A stretch of 64,000 bases of DNA, taken from Polycladidibacter hongkongensis. Its GTDB lineage: Bacteria; Pseudomonadota; Alphaproteobacteria; Rhizobiales; Stappiaceae. The position numbers and the translations under genes are program-made. Location: contig NZ_LLWC01000036.1 in the NCBI RefSeq assembly GCF_001561995.1, positions 124,001 to 188,000 on the forward strand, read 5' to 3'. Shown piece by piece: positions 18,341-26,892 of this stretch (position 1 is the stretch's first letter; each line of letters begins with the position of its first letter). The notes below the pieces were generated by a model that made no database searches, was not told the origin of the DNA, and was given only the letters and a program-made list of their open reading frames with translations.

Positions 18341-19360
18341 TTAGAATGCCAGCGGGGTCATAGCAGCTGCAGATTTTGCAACAGCATCGCGTTGCTCACC
18401 TGGCAGTGGGATAAGACCTTTGTCGGCAAGGTAACCGTCGTCACCCCATGTGTCTTCGTTTGTGAACTCGGCAAGGTACTCTACGATACCAGGGATCACG
18501 CCAACATGCTCCTTCTTGATGTAGAAATACAGGGAACGAGACACAGGGTAAGAACCTTCAGCGATTGCTTCAAAAGTTGGCGCAACGCCAGCAATTTCGG
18601 CACCCTGGATTTTGTCGGCATTCTGATCAAGGAAGGAGAAGCCGAAGATCCCCAGAGCAGCAGGGTTTGCTTCCAGTTTCTGAACGATCAGGTTGTCGTT
18701 TTCACCAGCTTCGATGTAAGCACCGTCTTCACGGATTTCGTGACAGGCTTTTTTCTTCAGACCAAGGTCTGCAGCGCCTGGAACCTTCTTACAACCGCCC
18801 TGCATGGCCAGCTCGGCAAATGCATCACGTGTACCGGAGGTTGGTGGCGGGCCAAGCACTTCGATTTTGGAAGCAGGCAGAGATGGGTCAATATCGGACC
18901 ACTTCTGGTGCGGGTTTGCAACCAGCTTGCCGTCAACTGGCACTTCTTTGGCCAGAGCAAGGAAAACCTGATCAAGGGTCAGGTTCAGCTTAGGAGCGGC
19001 TTTGGAATTTGCAAGTACGATACCATCGAAGCCAACAACGACTTCTACTGGGGTCACACCAGCTTCGTTACACTTCACCAGCTCTTTTTCTTTCATGCGG
19101 CGGGACGCATTGGTGATGTCAGGCGTTTTCTCGCCAACACCTTCACAGAAAAGCTTGATACCGCCGCCGGAACCAGTGGATTCTACGACAGGGGTTTTAA
19201 AATCGGTTTTCTGACCGAATTGCTCTGCAACTGCAGTCGCAAACGGGAAAACAGTAGAAGAACCAACGATCTGAATCTGATCGCGGGCCTGAGCGGAACC
19301 AGCGGCAATGGTGCCGGCCAGAGCGAGTGCAGCTACGCTTGCAAGTGCCTTAATTTTCAC
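18341..19360 (-). CDS. pstS: Periplasmic phosphate-binding protein PstS
   Basis: High-affinity phosphate-binding protein, 339 residues, with a clear signal peptide cleaved after GSAQA. Phosphate-contact motifs are GSSTVFPFA near the mature N-terminus, ESTGSGGG, and TSGTRDAF later. It delivers phosphate to PstCAB. It lies between phoR and pstC, and its own promoter region carries a three-unit Pho box, so it is likely the main phosphate-starvation start point of the pst operon. Confidence 0.96.
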   Translation of the reverse strand: MKIKALASVAALALAGTIAAGSAQARDQIQIVGSSTVFPFATAVAEQFGQKTDFKTPVVESTGSGGGIKLFCEGVGEKTPDITNASRRMKEKELVKCNEAGVTPVEVVVGFDGIVLANSKAAPKLNLTLDQVFLALAKEVPVDGKLVANPHQKWSDIDPSLPASKIEVLGPPPTSGTRDAFAELAMQGGCKKVPGAADLGLKKKACHEIREDGAYIEAGENDNLIVQKLEANPAALGIFGFSFLDQNADKIQGAEIAGVAPTFEAIAEGSYPVSRSLYFYIKKEHVGVIPGIVEYLAEFTNEDTWGDDGYLADKGLIPLPGEQRDAVAKSAAAMTPLAF

Positions 19361-19450
19361 CTGAAGTCTCCTCGGGAGTCTTGGTCACAATATCGATGCT
19401 TACAGGCCTTTTCCTGAAAGCTGGAAGCACCGTATCGGGTTGCTGCGATG

Positions 19451-19483
19451 CTTATATGACAGCTGTGCTACACTTTTGTGACA
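19451..19483 (-). promoter_or_regulatory. Pho box: three 11-bp repeats upstream of pstS
   Basis: On the minus strand three contiguous 11-base units: TGTCACAAAAG (19483-19473), TGTAGCACAGC (19472-19462) and TGTCATATAAG (19461-19451). The 7+4 periodicity with TGTCA-type half-sites is the known PhoB binding pattern. It ends about 90 bases upstream of the pstS start codon. Confidence 0.88.
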
Positions 19484-19527
19484 ATTCAAATTATTGAAAA
19501 ATATAGCGTTTTGTTTGAATAAGTGAT

Positions 19528-20820
19528 TTACCGTGTCACAATAGCAGGCAATGTGACAGAAAAGCTAGCGCCTGCGCCCAGTTCCGACTCGACTTCAAGG
19601 CGCCCACGGTGGCGATTGATAATGTGCTTTACAATAGCCAGACCTAGGCCCGTGCCTTTCATTTGGCGACTGGTCTCCACATCTACCCGGTAGAACCGTT
19701 CAGTCAGGCGGGGCAAGTGTTGCGGGGCGATGCCAGGCCCATAGTCACGCACACAAATTTTGTAACCACCATGCTCACCGAACGGGACACTGGATACCGA
19801 AATATCGATTTTCCCGCCTTGAGCGCCATATTTCAGCGCGTTTTCAACGAGGTTATTAAAGACCTGTACCAGTTGGTCTTGCTCGGCCTTTATCCAAATC
19901 GGTTCGGTGGGCAGCTTTGCATTAATCTTCACTTGCAGCTCGTCAGCCAGCGGGCTGAGGGCATCAATCGAGTGATGCAGGATGGGCGCCAGCTCGTACA
20001 CTTCATCTGGCTGCACGTGTACGCGCATTTCGATGCGGGAAAGCGAAAGCAAGTCATCGATTAGGCGACGCATGCGTTCGCCCTGATCCAACATTATTTG
20101 CAGAAAGCGATCACGGGCAACCTCATCATTGCGGGCAGGACCTTGGATGGTCTCAATGAAGCCGGTCAGCGACGCGAGCGGCGTGCGCAGCTCGTGGCTG
20201 GCATTGGCAACAAAATCGGCGCGCATGCGTTCATGCAATCGTGCCTCTGTGAGATCGCGTACCACAACCATGATCAGTCCCGGCTTACCGCGTGGCACAG
20301 CCAAGTTGCCATTGGCAGCGGACCAAAGGGGGGCGATATGCGCCTCAAACCATTGTTCTGCTGGTACCTTTTCCGACCAGTCAATGATCTCTGCCGGAGA
20401 AGACGAAGAGACACGATCAAGCGCCTCTAACAAGGAAGGGGCGCGAATGCCAAAGGAGAGTGGAACACCGACACGAACAGCGGGAAACGTTGCCCGAGCG
20501 GCGGTGTTCACATATTGCGTGGTGCCGCGGTAATCAACTACAAAACAAGGATCAGGTAGGGCATTGACCGCGGACTTCATGCCTTTATCGACGATTTCGC
20601 CGAGCTCTTTCTTGCTGATGCCCCGGGGTGGGCGCAGAGTGGTCCTCCCCTTTAGGCCACCTCCGATAATGGCGGTAAACAGTAGTGCAAAGCCCATAAA
20701 AGCGGCCCAGACCGGCACTTCGAATGCCAGTGCGAACAGCGCCATAATGCACATTACGAGGAACACCAGCCAACGCACGTCTACTGTCTTGCGATAGACA
20801 GTCCTGCGATTAATTTTCAT
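19528..20820 (-). CDS. phoR: Phosphate regulon sensor histidine kinase PhoR
   Basis: Membrane sensor kinase that phosphorylates PhoB when Pst signals low phosphate. Two N-terminal membrane segments (~15-55) precede a PAS-like domain (~75-190). HisKA carries the phospho-acceptor in ANASHELRTPLASL, and HATPase_c has the N box (NLVENALKYG), DYGPGI and GTGLGLAIVKHI. The ATG at 20820 begins MKINRR; a GTG at 20868 is an alternative, and neither has a strong ribosome site. It is the first gene of the cluster. Confidence 0.93.
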   Translation of the reverse strand: MKINRRTVYRKTVDVRWLVFLVMCIMALFALAFEVPVWAAFMGFALLFTAIIGGGLKGRTTLRPPRGISKKELGEIVDKGMKSAVNALPDPCFVVDYRGTTQYVNTAARATFPAVRVGVPLSFGIRAPSLLEALDRVSSSSPAEIIDWSEKVPAEQWFEAHIAPLWSAANGNLAVPRGKPGLIMVVVRDLTEARLHERMRADFVANASHELRTPLASLTGFIETIQGPARNDEVARDRFLQIMLDQGERMRRLIDDLLSLSRIEMRVHVQPDEVYELAPILHHSIDALSPLADELQVKINAKLPTEPIWIKAEQDQLVQVFNNLVENALKYGAQGGKIDISVSSVPFGEHGGYKICVRDYGPGIAPQHLPRLTERFYRVDVETSRQMKGTGLGLAIVKHIINRHRGRLEVESELGAGASFSVTLPAIVTR

Positions 20821-20995
20821 GGCTAAATGATCTCGATCTGTTAATTGCGATGGGTTCTGGGAGGACACGTCGTCGCCGTCTGCTTTAGTTCGCCTTTAGT
20901 AGCAATGGTTTACTCTGCTCCCCCCTTCTCATAGGAAGCGGGAGCAGATTCGCATTTAACAGGCGTTGCATGACAAAAAAGCGACGTTTAAGCGC

Positions 20996-21520
20996 TTAAG
21001 CTTTTGAAAGCTGTAGCTCCCCTAAAAATTCAGTAAGAGCAGAAAGACAGAAAGACCAACCAGCGGGTGAGGCCATGGCGTTTAGATAGTCTTGCCAGTT
21101 TTCTCCATAACGATCAAAATGATCGTGGGTCAGTTCCAGCATGGTGCCCTCGCCTGCCTCGTTTTTATCACCAAGGAAGGTGACTGTTACCTCGCCAGCA
21201 GCTTCCGGCGCATTGATGAGCAGACGTAGAGGGGATATCTGCCAAGCCAGCTGTAGCCGCTTGCCTTGTTCGGCTGCAAGGATAGTGCCCCAGCGGATAC
21301 GGCGCCCATCCTCCACATCTTCATAGCACCCGCCGCCTGCCTCTAGCTCCAAGCCAAGGATACCCTCTTCAGGTGAAAAGCGATAATCGCTTGGCCACCA
21401 TGCATCAATGCGGGTTGTGAAGGCATCATAGACCAGCGCGGGCGGGTGTGGCAGCCGCACACGGGCAACGCAGGCGTTTGTCCCTAGCATGTTTATTGTA
21501 ATCTCTGGTTGTGCAGCCAT
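20996..21520 (-). CDS. SRPBCC (AHSA1-like) family protein
   Basis: A 174-residue protein with the START/Bet v1-like fold signature of activator of Hsp90 homologue proteins: RLPHPPALVYDAFTTRIDAWWP near the N-terminus, a central EAGGGCYED strand and a C-terminal helix ending in CLSALTEFLGEL. Such proteins bind small hydrophobic ligands; no specific role can be assigned. It is alone on the minus strand between the metal transporter genes and phoR. Confidence 0.7.
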   Translation of the reverse strand: MAAQPEITINMLGTNACVARVRLPHPPALVYDAFTTRIDAWWPSDYRFSPEEGILGLELEAGGGCYEDVEDGRRIRWGTILAAEQGKRLQLAWQISPLRLLINAPEAAGEVTVTFLGDKNEAGEGTMLELTHDHFDRYGENWQDYLNAMASPAGWSFCLSALTEFLGELQLSKA

Positions 21521-21640
21521 GTCCCGTGCCTCCCCGGTTTTCTCATGTGGTGCGCCAAACTGGACGCCAATAAAACCACAGGTTCAGGCTGTTTACCATA
21601 GCAAGACCCCGTGCTTATACACAGGGATGATCGCTGATCT

Positions 21641-22576
21641 TCAAGAGGAGCGCTGGAGATGCCAGCGGCGCCACACGACACCATATCTGGGTGCAAATAG
21701 CATGGCTGCAAGTTGCAATAGACCGGCGACCACAGCAATCATACCGGCGGCAGACACACTCCCATCAAAGCCAAGCATTGGCGGAAGGAAAGCCGCAGCT
21801 AGATAACCAGCAACTCCTGCAAACACGGCAACCAAGCTGGAAAGCCATAGCTGAATCTTAAGCGAATCCGTCAGCATTCTGGCGGTGGCGGCAGGGCAAA
21901 TAAACATTGCAATTACCAGTATCGAGCCAACGGCGGAAAAAGCAGCTACGGCCGCCACTGCAACCATGACAATCAAAAGAAGACCGAAGATTTGCGGGGA
22001 AATGCCAAGGCTGGCAGCCAACAGCGGATCAAAGCTGGTAATCTTCAACTCTTTAAAGAAGGCCAACACGGTAACGATTAGCACAAGGCTGACGCCCGCC
22101 AACAGTTTCACGTCTTCAGGCAGGGCGCTCAAGGCTGAAAGGTTAAACAGATCCCGCCAAGAGTAGGCCTCTAGCCAGATAGCACTTTCCAGATTGCCAT
22201 AAAGGGCGTGTTCTACATCCAAATGAACGCCGGCGGTTTGGGTTTGCTCCAGCAACACCACCCCTACAGCGAACATAGTTGTAAAAACAACCCCCATGGC
22301 CGCGCCGGGCTCCACATTACCCAAGCGTCTGATCAATTCGATCAACAACACAGAGACAATCGCAGCGCCGCCTGCCCCCAAAAGCATTGGCCAAGAAGCC
22401 GTAGCATGGGAAAACAAAAAGCCAATCACAATACCGGGCAAGACCACATGTGAGATTGCATCTCCCATCAAGGCCTGTCGACGCAGCACAAGGAAATTTC
22501 CCAAAAGCCCGCAGGAAAGTGCGGCAAATACGCCAAGCAAGATTGAAGGGAAGTCGAACTGCAGAAAGATATCCAT
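21641..22576 (-). CDS. Metal ABC transporter permease (SitD/MntB type)
   Basis: A 311-residue integral membrane protein of the ABC-3 family with about eight or nine helices. Family motifs include LGNFLVLRRQALMGDAISHVVLPG near the N-terminus and GSILVIAMFICPAATARML late in the protein. It forms the transmembrane channel with the other permease for Mn, Fe or Zn import. The start overlaps the preceding permease stop as TAATG. Metal choice is discussed under the binding protein. Confidence 0.85.
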   Translation of the reverse strand: MDIFLQFDFPSILLGVFAALSCGLLGNFLVLRRQALMGDAISHVVLPGIVIGFLFSHATASWPMLLGAGGAAIVSVLLIELIRRLGNVEPGAAMGVVFTTMFAVGVVLLEQTQTAGVHLDVEHALYGNLESAIWLEAYSWRDLFNLSALSALPEDVKLLAGVSLVLIVTVLAFFKELKITSFDPLLAASLGISPQIFGLLLIVMVAVAAVAAFSAVGSILVIAMFICPAATARMLTDSLKIQLWLSSLVAVFAGVAGYLAAAFLPPMLGFDGSVSAAGMIAVVAGLLQLAAMLFAPRYGVVWRRWHLQRSS

Positions 22577-23808
22577 TAGAGCGGGCTCCGCAATGTGTTG
22601 GCCGAGGGCGCGCTATCCAAGCTTAAATCGTCTTGCAAGCTTTTCACCACATCAGGAGGCAAAACCTCTTGGATCGGGCGCAGGGACCAATCTTTCATCA
22701 ACAACGCCTCTTCTGGGGCCTGTTGCTTATAGGCATTCCACAGCAGCTGATCCTGCGCGGTTTTGTGCGCCAGTGACGCGCCTTCGGGCGTGGGCCTCCC
22801 ATCTCCGCGCAGCAGCCCATTGCGACGCAACAGGCGGGCAGTCAGGGGCTCTAGCACCGGCTCATTATGGGCAAGGGACAAAAGACCTTGGCGCAGATGC
22901 ACCACTTTTTGAAAGCGGCGATGACGGAGGGCAGCGGCTAAAACGCCACGAGCAGGCGCTATCAACATCGAGATGACAAACAAGGTGAAGAGCACCAGAA
23001 CGATTACGCCGCCGGTGGGCATATCTGGGGCACTGGCTGAAATCGCGGCACCAATGTAACCTCCAGTGGCGCCGATGCCTGCTGCAATTGCGGTGAGTAC
23101 AGGGACACGATCTGTCCAGAATCTGGCGGCAACAGGCGGAATGATCGCCAAGGCAACAATAAGGACGAGACCAACTGTTTTCAAACCGATTACCACAATA
23201 CCGACAAGCAGAATAAGAAGCGTCCGATCCAGCGCCTTCACATTGTAGCCGGATGTGGCTGCGAACTGCTCGTCAAAGCAAAGCAGAGTGAATTCTTTCA
23301 TGCGCAAGAGCAACGCGGCCCCGATAATGCCTGCGGCAACCGCGATAAGGACGGCCTCCGAAAACAGCATGCCAGAAGTGGCGCCAAGTAAAAAGCCTTC
23401 CAAACCCGCCTGCCCGCTTACTTGCAGAGATTGAATGACGGTGAGCAGCACCATGCCAAGTGCAAAGAAGGTGGATAGCACGGTGCCGATGGCCGTGTCT
23501 TCGTTCAGGCGGGTGTGGTTCTTGATGGCATCAACTGCAAGCACGCCCAGCGCTGCGCTGATAGCGGCGCCGGTCAGTAGCAGTGGCAAGGAACGGCCTG
23601 CCTCAAACAGCAGCTGCCCGACAATGAATGCAAGGGCAACACCGGGCAGCGTGGCATGACTGACAGCATCAGACACCAAAGTGCGCTTGCGCAGCAATAC
23701 AAACACGCCGATGGCCCCGGCAGAGGCCCCGAGAATAGCCGCGCCGACGCAAACAAGAGCGGTGTTGTAGCCAGCTTGCAAGGTGATTGCCTGCCAGAAT
23801 GCATGCAT
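22576..23808 (-). CDS. Metal ABC transporter permease with C-terminal winged-helix-like domain
   Basis: A 410-residue ABC-3 family permease. Residues 1-~285 are the membrane part (LRKRTLVSDAVSHATLPG; ALAIIPPVAARFW). Residues ~290-400 are soluble and resemble the winged-helix part of DtxR/MntR-like regulators (LARLL-RRNGLL, TPEGASLAHKTAQ). Similar tails occur in TroC/MntC-type permeases and are probably cytoplasmic. Second permease of the four-gene transporter, 10 bases after the ATPase gene. Confidence 0.85.
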   Translation of the reverse strand: MHAFWQAITLQAGYNTALVCVGAAILGASAGAIGVFVLLRKRTLVSDAVSHATLPGVALAFIVGQLLFEAGRSLPLLLTGAAISAALGVLAVDAIKNHTRLNEDTAIGTVLSTFFALGMVLLTVIQSLQVSGQAGLEGFLLGATSGMLFSEAVLIAVAAGIIGAALLLRMKEFTLLCFDEQFAATSGYNVKALDRTLLILLVGIVVIGLKTVGLVLIVALAIIPPVAARFWTDRVPVLTAIAAGIGATGGYIGAAISASAPDMPTGGVIVLVLFTLFVISMLIAPARGVLAAALRHRRFQKVVHLRQGLLSLAHNEPVLEPLTARLLRRNGLLRGDGRPTPEGASLAHKTAQDQLLWNAYKQQAPEEALLMKDWSLRPIQEVLPPDVVKSLQDDLSLDSAPSANTLRSPL

Positions 23809-23818
23809 GAGTACACCC

Positions 23819-24646
23819 CTATGCTTTATGCGGTGCGGCGGCCGCTAAACCCTGGAGCTGTGTGGAGGCCAAGCGGCCACCATAAGCTTTTTGCAGGTTT
23901 TGCGGCGTAAACGCATCTTCCACGGCGCCGCTGGCGATTGGCTGGCCATTTAGCAAGAACACGTGAGAAAAGTAATCGCGCACTGTCTCCAGATCGTGAT
24001 GAACAACGAGAACAGTCTTGCCACTTACAACAAGTTGGTGCAGCACATCGACAATGGCTTTTTCGGTGGCGGCATCAACACCGGCAAAGGGCTCATCCAT
24101 TAAATAAACATCTGCATCCTGCGCCAAAGCCCGGGCAAGGAAGATGCGCTGTTGCTGGCCGCCGGAAAGCTGGCCGATCTGGCGCTGTGCGAAGGCCTGC
24201 ATGCCCACGGCGGCAAGGCTTTGCATAGCTGCGGCGCGGTGGCGTTTTCCCGGCCAGCGCAGCCAGCCGATCCGGCCATACAGGCCCATGGTGACCACAT
24301 CCAGCGCGGTTGCGGGAAAATCCCAATCAACCGAAGAGCGCTGCGGGACATAGGCTATGCGGGCGAGTTGCTTCTTTATCGGCGCACCAAAGACACTGGT
24401 TTCACCTGAAAGCTTCGGGATCAGGCCAAGAGCGGCTTTAAGGAAGGTGGATTTACCGGCCCCGTTGGGGCCGATAATTGCAGTGAGGCAACCAACAGGC
24501 GCACTGAACGACACATTCCAGAGCACCGGCTTTTGATGATAGGCCACCGTCAGCCCCTGAACAGTAAAGGGGTTGGCCGCTGCGGCTTCGTGATCTGTGC
24601 GCCGGCCATTGTGGGTCACACTATGGAGACTGGCGGTGCTGGTCAT
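23819..24646 (-). CDS. Metal ABC transporter ATP-binding protein (SitB/MntA type)
   Basis: A 275-residue ABC ATPase: Walker A IGPNGAGKSTFLKA, Q-loop YVPQRSSVDWDFP (the RSSVDWDFP segment is typical of Mn/Zn/Fe importers), signature [14 protein letters not shown], Walker B VYLMDEPFAGVD and the switch His in VVHHDLETV. It powers the divalent-metal importer and follows the binding-protein gene by 51 bases, with AGGAAG before the ATG. Confidence 0.88.
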   Translation of the reverse strand: MTSTASLHSVTHNGRRTDHEAAAANPFTVQGLTVAYHQKPVLWNVSFSAPVGCLTAIIGPNGAGKSTFLKAALGLIPKLSGETSVFGAPIKKQLARIAYVPQRSSVDWDFPATALDVVTMGLYGRIGWLRWPGKRHRAAAMQSLAAVGMQAFAQRQIGQLSGGQQQRIFLARALAQDADVYLMDEPFAGVDAATEKAIVDVLHQLVVSGKTVLVVHHDLETVRDYFSHVFLLNGQPIASGAVEDAFTPQNLQKAYGGRLASTQLQGLAAAAPHKA

Positions 24647-24697
24647 GGTTTACTTCCTTGTTCAGGCCCTGTTCAGGTGCCGGTCTTTACTGTGTGT

Positions 24698-25702
24698 CTA
24701 ATGACCAGATGTGGCCAGTTTACCGTTCATGCCCCTTGCCGGGGCGGTGCCGGACAGCGCGCGCGTGATAATTGTGGCGTTGTGATCGATCATACCGATA
24801 TACGTGCCTTCATATGTGCCCGGTGCGCCCATAGCATCTGAAAACAACTCGCCGCCAATTGTAACGGCGTGCCCTCTGGCTGCGGCGCCTTCAATAAGCG
24901 CCTTGACATTGCGCTCAGACACCGAGCTTTCGACAAACACTGCTGTAATTTTGTTTTCTACCAGCAAATCCACCAGTTGCTCAATCCGGCGTAGGCCCGC
25001 TTCAGAATTCGTGGAAATTCCCTGTATTCCAACAACCTGCATATCAAAGTCGCGGCCCATGTAGGTGAACGCATCATGTGCAGTAATGAGCACCCGTTTT
25101 TCCGAAGGAATAGAGGCTAGTACTTCGGCGGCGTACTGACGCAACCGGGCGAGCTTTTTGCCATAATTTTCCGCGTTTTTTGCAAAGTCTGTCCGATTTT
25201 CAGGTTGCAACTCGGTTAAGGCAGCCTCAACAGCACTCACGGCGTATTGCCACGTGCGCGGGCTCATCCAGACATGGGGGTCAAAGCGATCCTTATAATC
25301 TTCAGAGGCCACACGTTGCGCAACCGGAACCGCTTCACCAACAAAGAAGACAGGCTTTTTATTGCTCAGTTTGTCCAGCAAATCTTCCAGCTGCGCCTCC
25401 AAAAACAAGCCATTGGCAAAAATCGCCTGAGCACGGCCAAGCTTAATGACGTCGCTACGCGTCTGGCGATAGGAATGCGGGTCAACTCCAGTGCCAATAA
25501 GTGTCTCAACTTCCACATGAACGCCACCAACAGCGCGCACAGCATCGGCAACCATACCAACGGTCGCGACCACTTGTAGAGGTTGCGATGCTGCGAGCGC
25601 TGAGGACAGGCCGGCACTCCCGAAAGCGATTGCCAAGCCGATGCCACGTAACAACCCTGTTGCTTTGCGCCAGAAAACTTTTGTCATTCTAATCATCATC
25701 AT
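24698..25702 (-). CDS. Metal ABC transporter substrate-binding protein (SitA/TroA type)
   Basis: Cluster A-I periplasmic metal-binding protein, 334 residues, with a signal peptide ending near SSALA. Metal ligands fit the family: His in GTGVDPHSY, His in FDPHVWMSP, an acidic or His residue in the later loops and Asp in GMIDHNATII. The His-rich loop typical of ZnuA is absent, which favours Mn or Fe over Zn. Gene order binding protein-ATPase-permease-permease equals sitABCD. Several ATGs are clustered at the start (25702, 25699, 25696, 25687). Confidence 0.85.
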   Translation of the reverse strand: MMMIRMTKVFWRKATGLLRGIGLAIAFGSAGLSSALAASQPLQVVATVGMVADAVRAVGGVHVEVETLIGTGVDPHSYRQTRSDVIKLGRAQAIFANGLFLEAQLEDLLDKLSNKKPVFFVGEAVPVAQRVASEDYKDRFDPHVWMSPRTWQYAVSAVEAALTELQPENRTDFAKNAENYGKKLARLRQYAAEVLASIPSEKRVLITAHDAFTYMGRDFDMQVVGIQGISTNSEAGLRRIEQLVDLLVENKITAVFVESSVSERNVKALIEGAAARGHAVTIGGELFSDAMGAPGTYEGTYIGMIDHNATIITRALSGTAPARGMNGKLATSGH

Positions 25703-25712
25703 AGCTCTACTT

Positions 25713-25728
25713 TTTAGAGAAACCTAAA
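25713..25728 (-). promoter_or_regulatory. Irr/ICE-like inverted repeat before the metal transporter
   Basis: TTTAG-6 bases-CTAAA, resembling the alphaproteobacterial iron control element bound by Irr. It lies 11 bases before the first ATG of the binding-protein gene. The match is imperfect, so this is a candidate only. Confidence 0.35.
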
Positions 25729-25781
25729 GTGACAGGAATCAGCGGGACTGTCATCGAAATAATTTGTAGCCTTTTTAATAA

Positions 25782-25796
25782 TGCAAATCATTCGCA
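25782..25796 (-). promoter_or_regulatory. Mur/Fur-type box before the metal transporter
   Basis: TGCAAAT-C-ATTCGCA is an inverted repeat with one mismatch, resembling the sites of the Fur-family manganese regulator Mur in alphaproteobacteria. It is about 80 bases upstream of the binding-protein start and continues into TTGCAATAAGCAA, a possible second site. This supports Mn- or Fe-responsive control. Confidence 0.5.
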
Positions 25797-25915
25797 ATTG
25801 CAATAAGCAATTCCCCTGCTCCTTTTTGGCAGTTGTTCCTTGTTATCAGTGCGCCTACAACAAAGGGCGGCGATGGTGGAACATAATTAGCAGACGAACA
25901 TATAAGGCAGATTGA

Positions 25916-26833
25916 ATGGCATCACTGGAATTTGAGCGGGAATTCGAACCACAGCATGGCGAGCTTGTTTCGCTAACACCTTCTCTTGCCAGAGTGACCT
26001 GCGCCAATGTTGGGCCCCTTACCTTTCAAGGCACCAACAGCTTCCTCATAGGCCGTGATGCGGTTGTGGTGGTCGATCCGGGGCCAGAGGATCAGGTACA
26101 TCTTGATGCCCTTCTGCGTGGGATTGATGGACGACCTGTCTCAGCAATCCTTGTCAGCCACACCCATGTGGACCACTCGCCGCTTTCTCGCACTCTGGAG
26201 CGTATAACCGGCGCTCCGATTATTGGCTGTGCGCCGCATACCCGCGCGCCCGCGTTTGTCGACATGCCGGAGAATCCTATGGAAGCCAGTGCAGACTACG
26301 CCTATGTGCCGGCGCGTATTCTGGCAGATGGGGAGCGCATTCGCTTAGCAGGGCGGGACATTGTTGCGGTAGCCACACCGGGGCACACCATGAACCACCT
26401 GAGTTTCCTTATAGAGGACGACAATGTTTTGCTATGCGGTGATCATGTGATGGGGTGGTCATCGTCTGTAGTTGCGCCACCTGATGGCAGTATGGGTAGC
26501 TACATGGCGTCGCTTGAAAAACTTGCGGCCTATGCTGACAGGTTCCGTTTTTTTCCTGCGCATGGGGGCGAAATTCATAGCCCACAAACCTACTTGCGCG
26601 GGCTTTACGCCCATCGCAAAGCGCGTGAGGCTGCGGTGCTGGCTCAACTGCTCGGTGGGAAAGCCTCAATTGCGCAAATGACTGCCGAGATTTACAAGGA
26701 TGTTGATAGGGCATTGCATAGCGCAGCGGCGCTCAATGTGCTGGCACATCTGGAGGATTTGTGTAATCGCGGCCTCGCCACTTGCGAGGGGCCGCATTCG
26801 CTGGAAACCTGCTACCAGCCAGTTAAGGCATAA
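25916..26833 (+). CDS. MBL-fold metallo-hydrolase (LACTB2-like)
   Basis: A 305-residue metallo-beta-lactamase-fold enzyme. The metal motif is SHTHVDHS at about residue 80; further ligands are in TPGHTMNH and LLCGDHVMGW, with a late histidine in FFPAHGGEI. The C-terminal ~70 residues form the small winged-helix-like domain seen in LACTB2-like proteins. Substrate unknown; nucleic acid or thioester hydrolysis is known in relatives. Divergent from the metal transporter across 213 bases. Confidence 0.8.
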   Translation: MASLEFEREFEPQHGELVSLTPSLARVTCANVGPLTFQGTNSFLIGRDAVVVVDPGPEDQVHLDALLRGIDGRPVSAILVSHTHVDHSPLSRTLERITGAPIIGCAPHTRAPAFVDMPENPMEASADYAYVPARILADGERIRLAGRDIVAVATPGHTMNHLSFLIEDDNVLLCGDHVMGWSSSVVAPPDGSMGSYMASLEKLAAYADRFRFFPAHGGEIHSPQTYLRGLYAHRKAREAAVLAQLLGGKASIAQMTAEIYKDVDRALHSAAALNVLAHLEDLCNRGLATCEGPHSLETCYQPVKA

Positions 26834-26892
26834 GAGGTGCTGCACCACGGGCCTGCTAAGGTTTAATGCCCACAGGGGTTTAAGGACGAGAT

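Noticed and set aside
18305-19417. Long plus-strand open frame antisense to pstS
   Set aside because: It covers the whole pstS gene in shadow, is rich in Cys and Phe and has no family motif. pstS is unmistakable.
20964-20990. TGTCATG-type sequence upstream of phoR as a Pho box
   Set aside because: Only one good half-site; the next repeat is out of register.
20988-20999. TTAAGCGCTTAA palindrome at the 3' end of the SRPBCC gene
   Set aside because: It overlaps the stop codon and has no T-run; a chance palindrome is sufficient explanation.
25745-25770. CTGTCAT followed by TTTGTAG, a possible Pho box before the metal transporter
   Set aside because: The two half-sites are not at 11-base spacing, unlike the pstS site.
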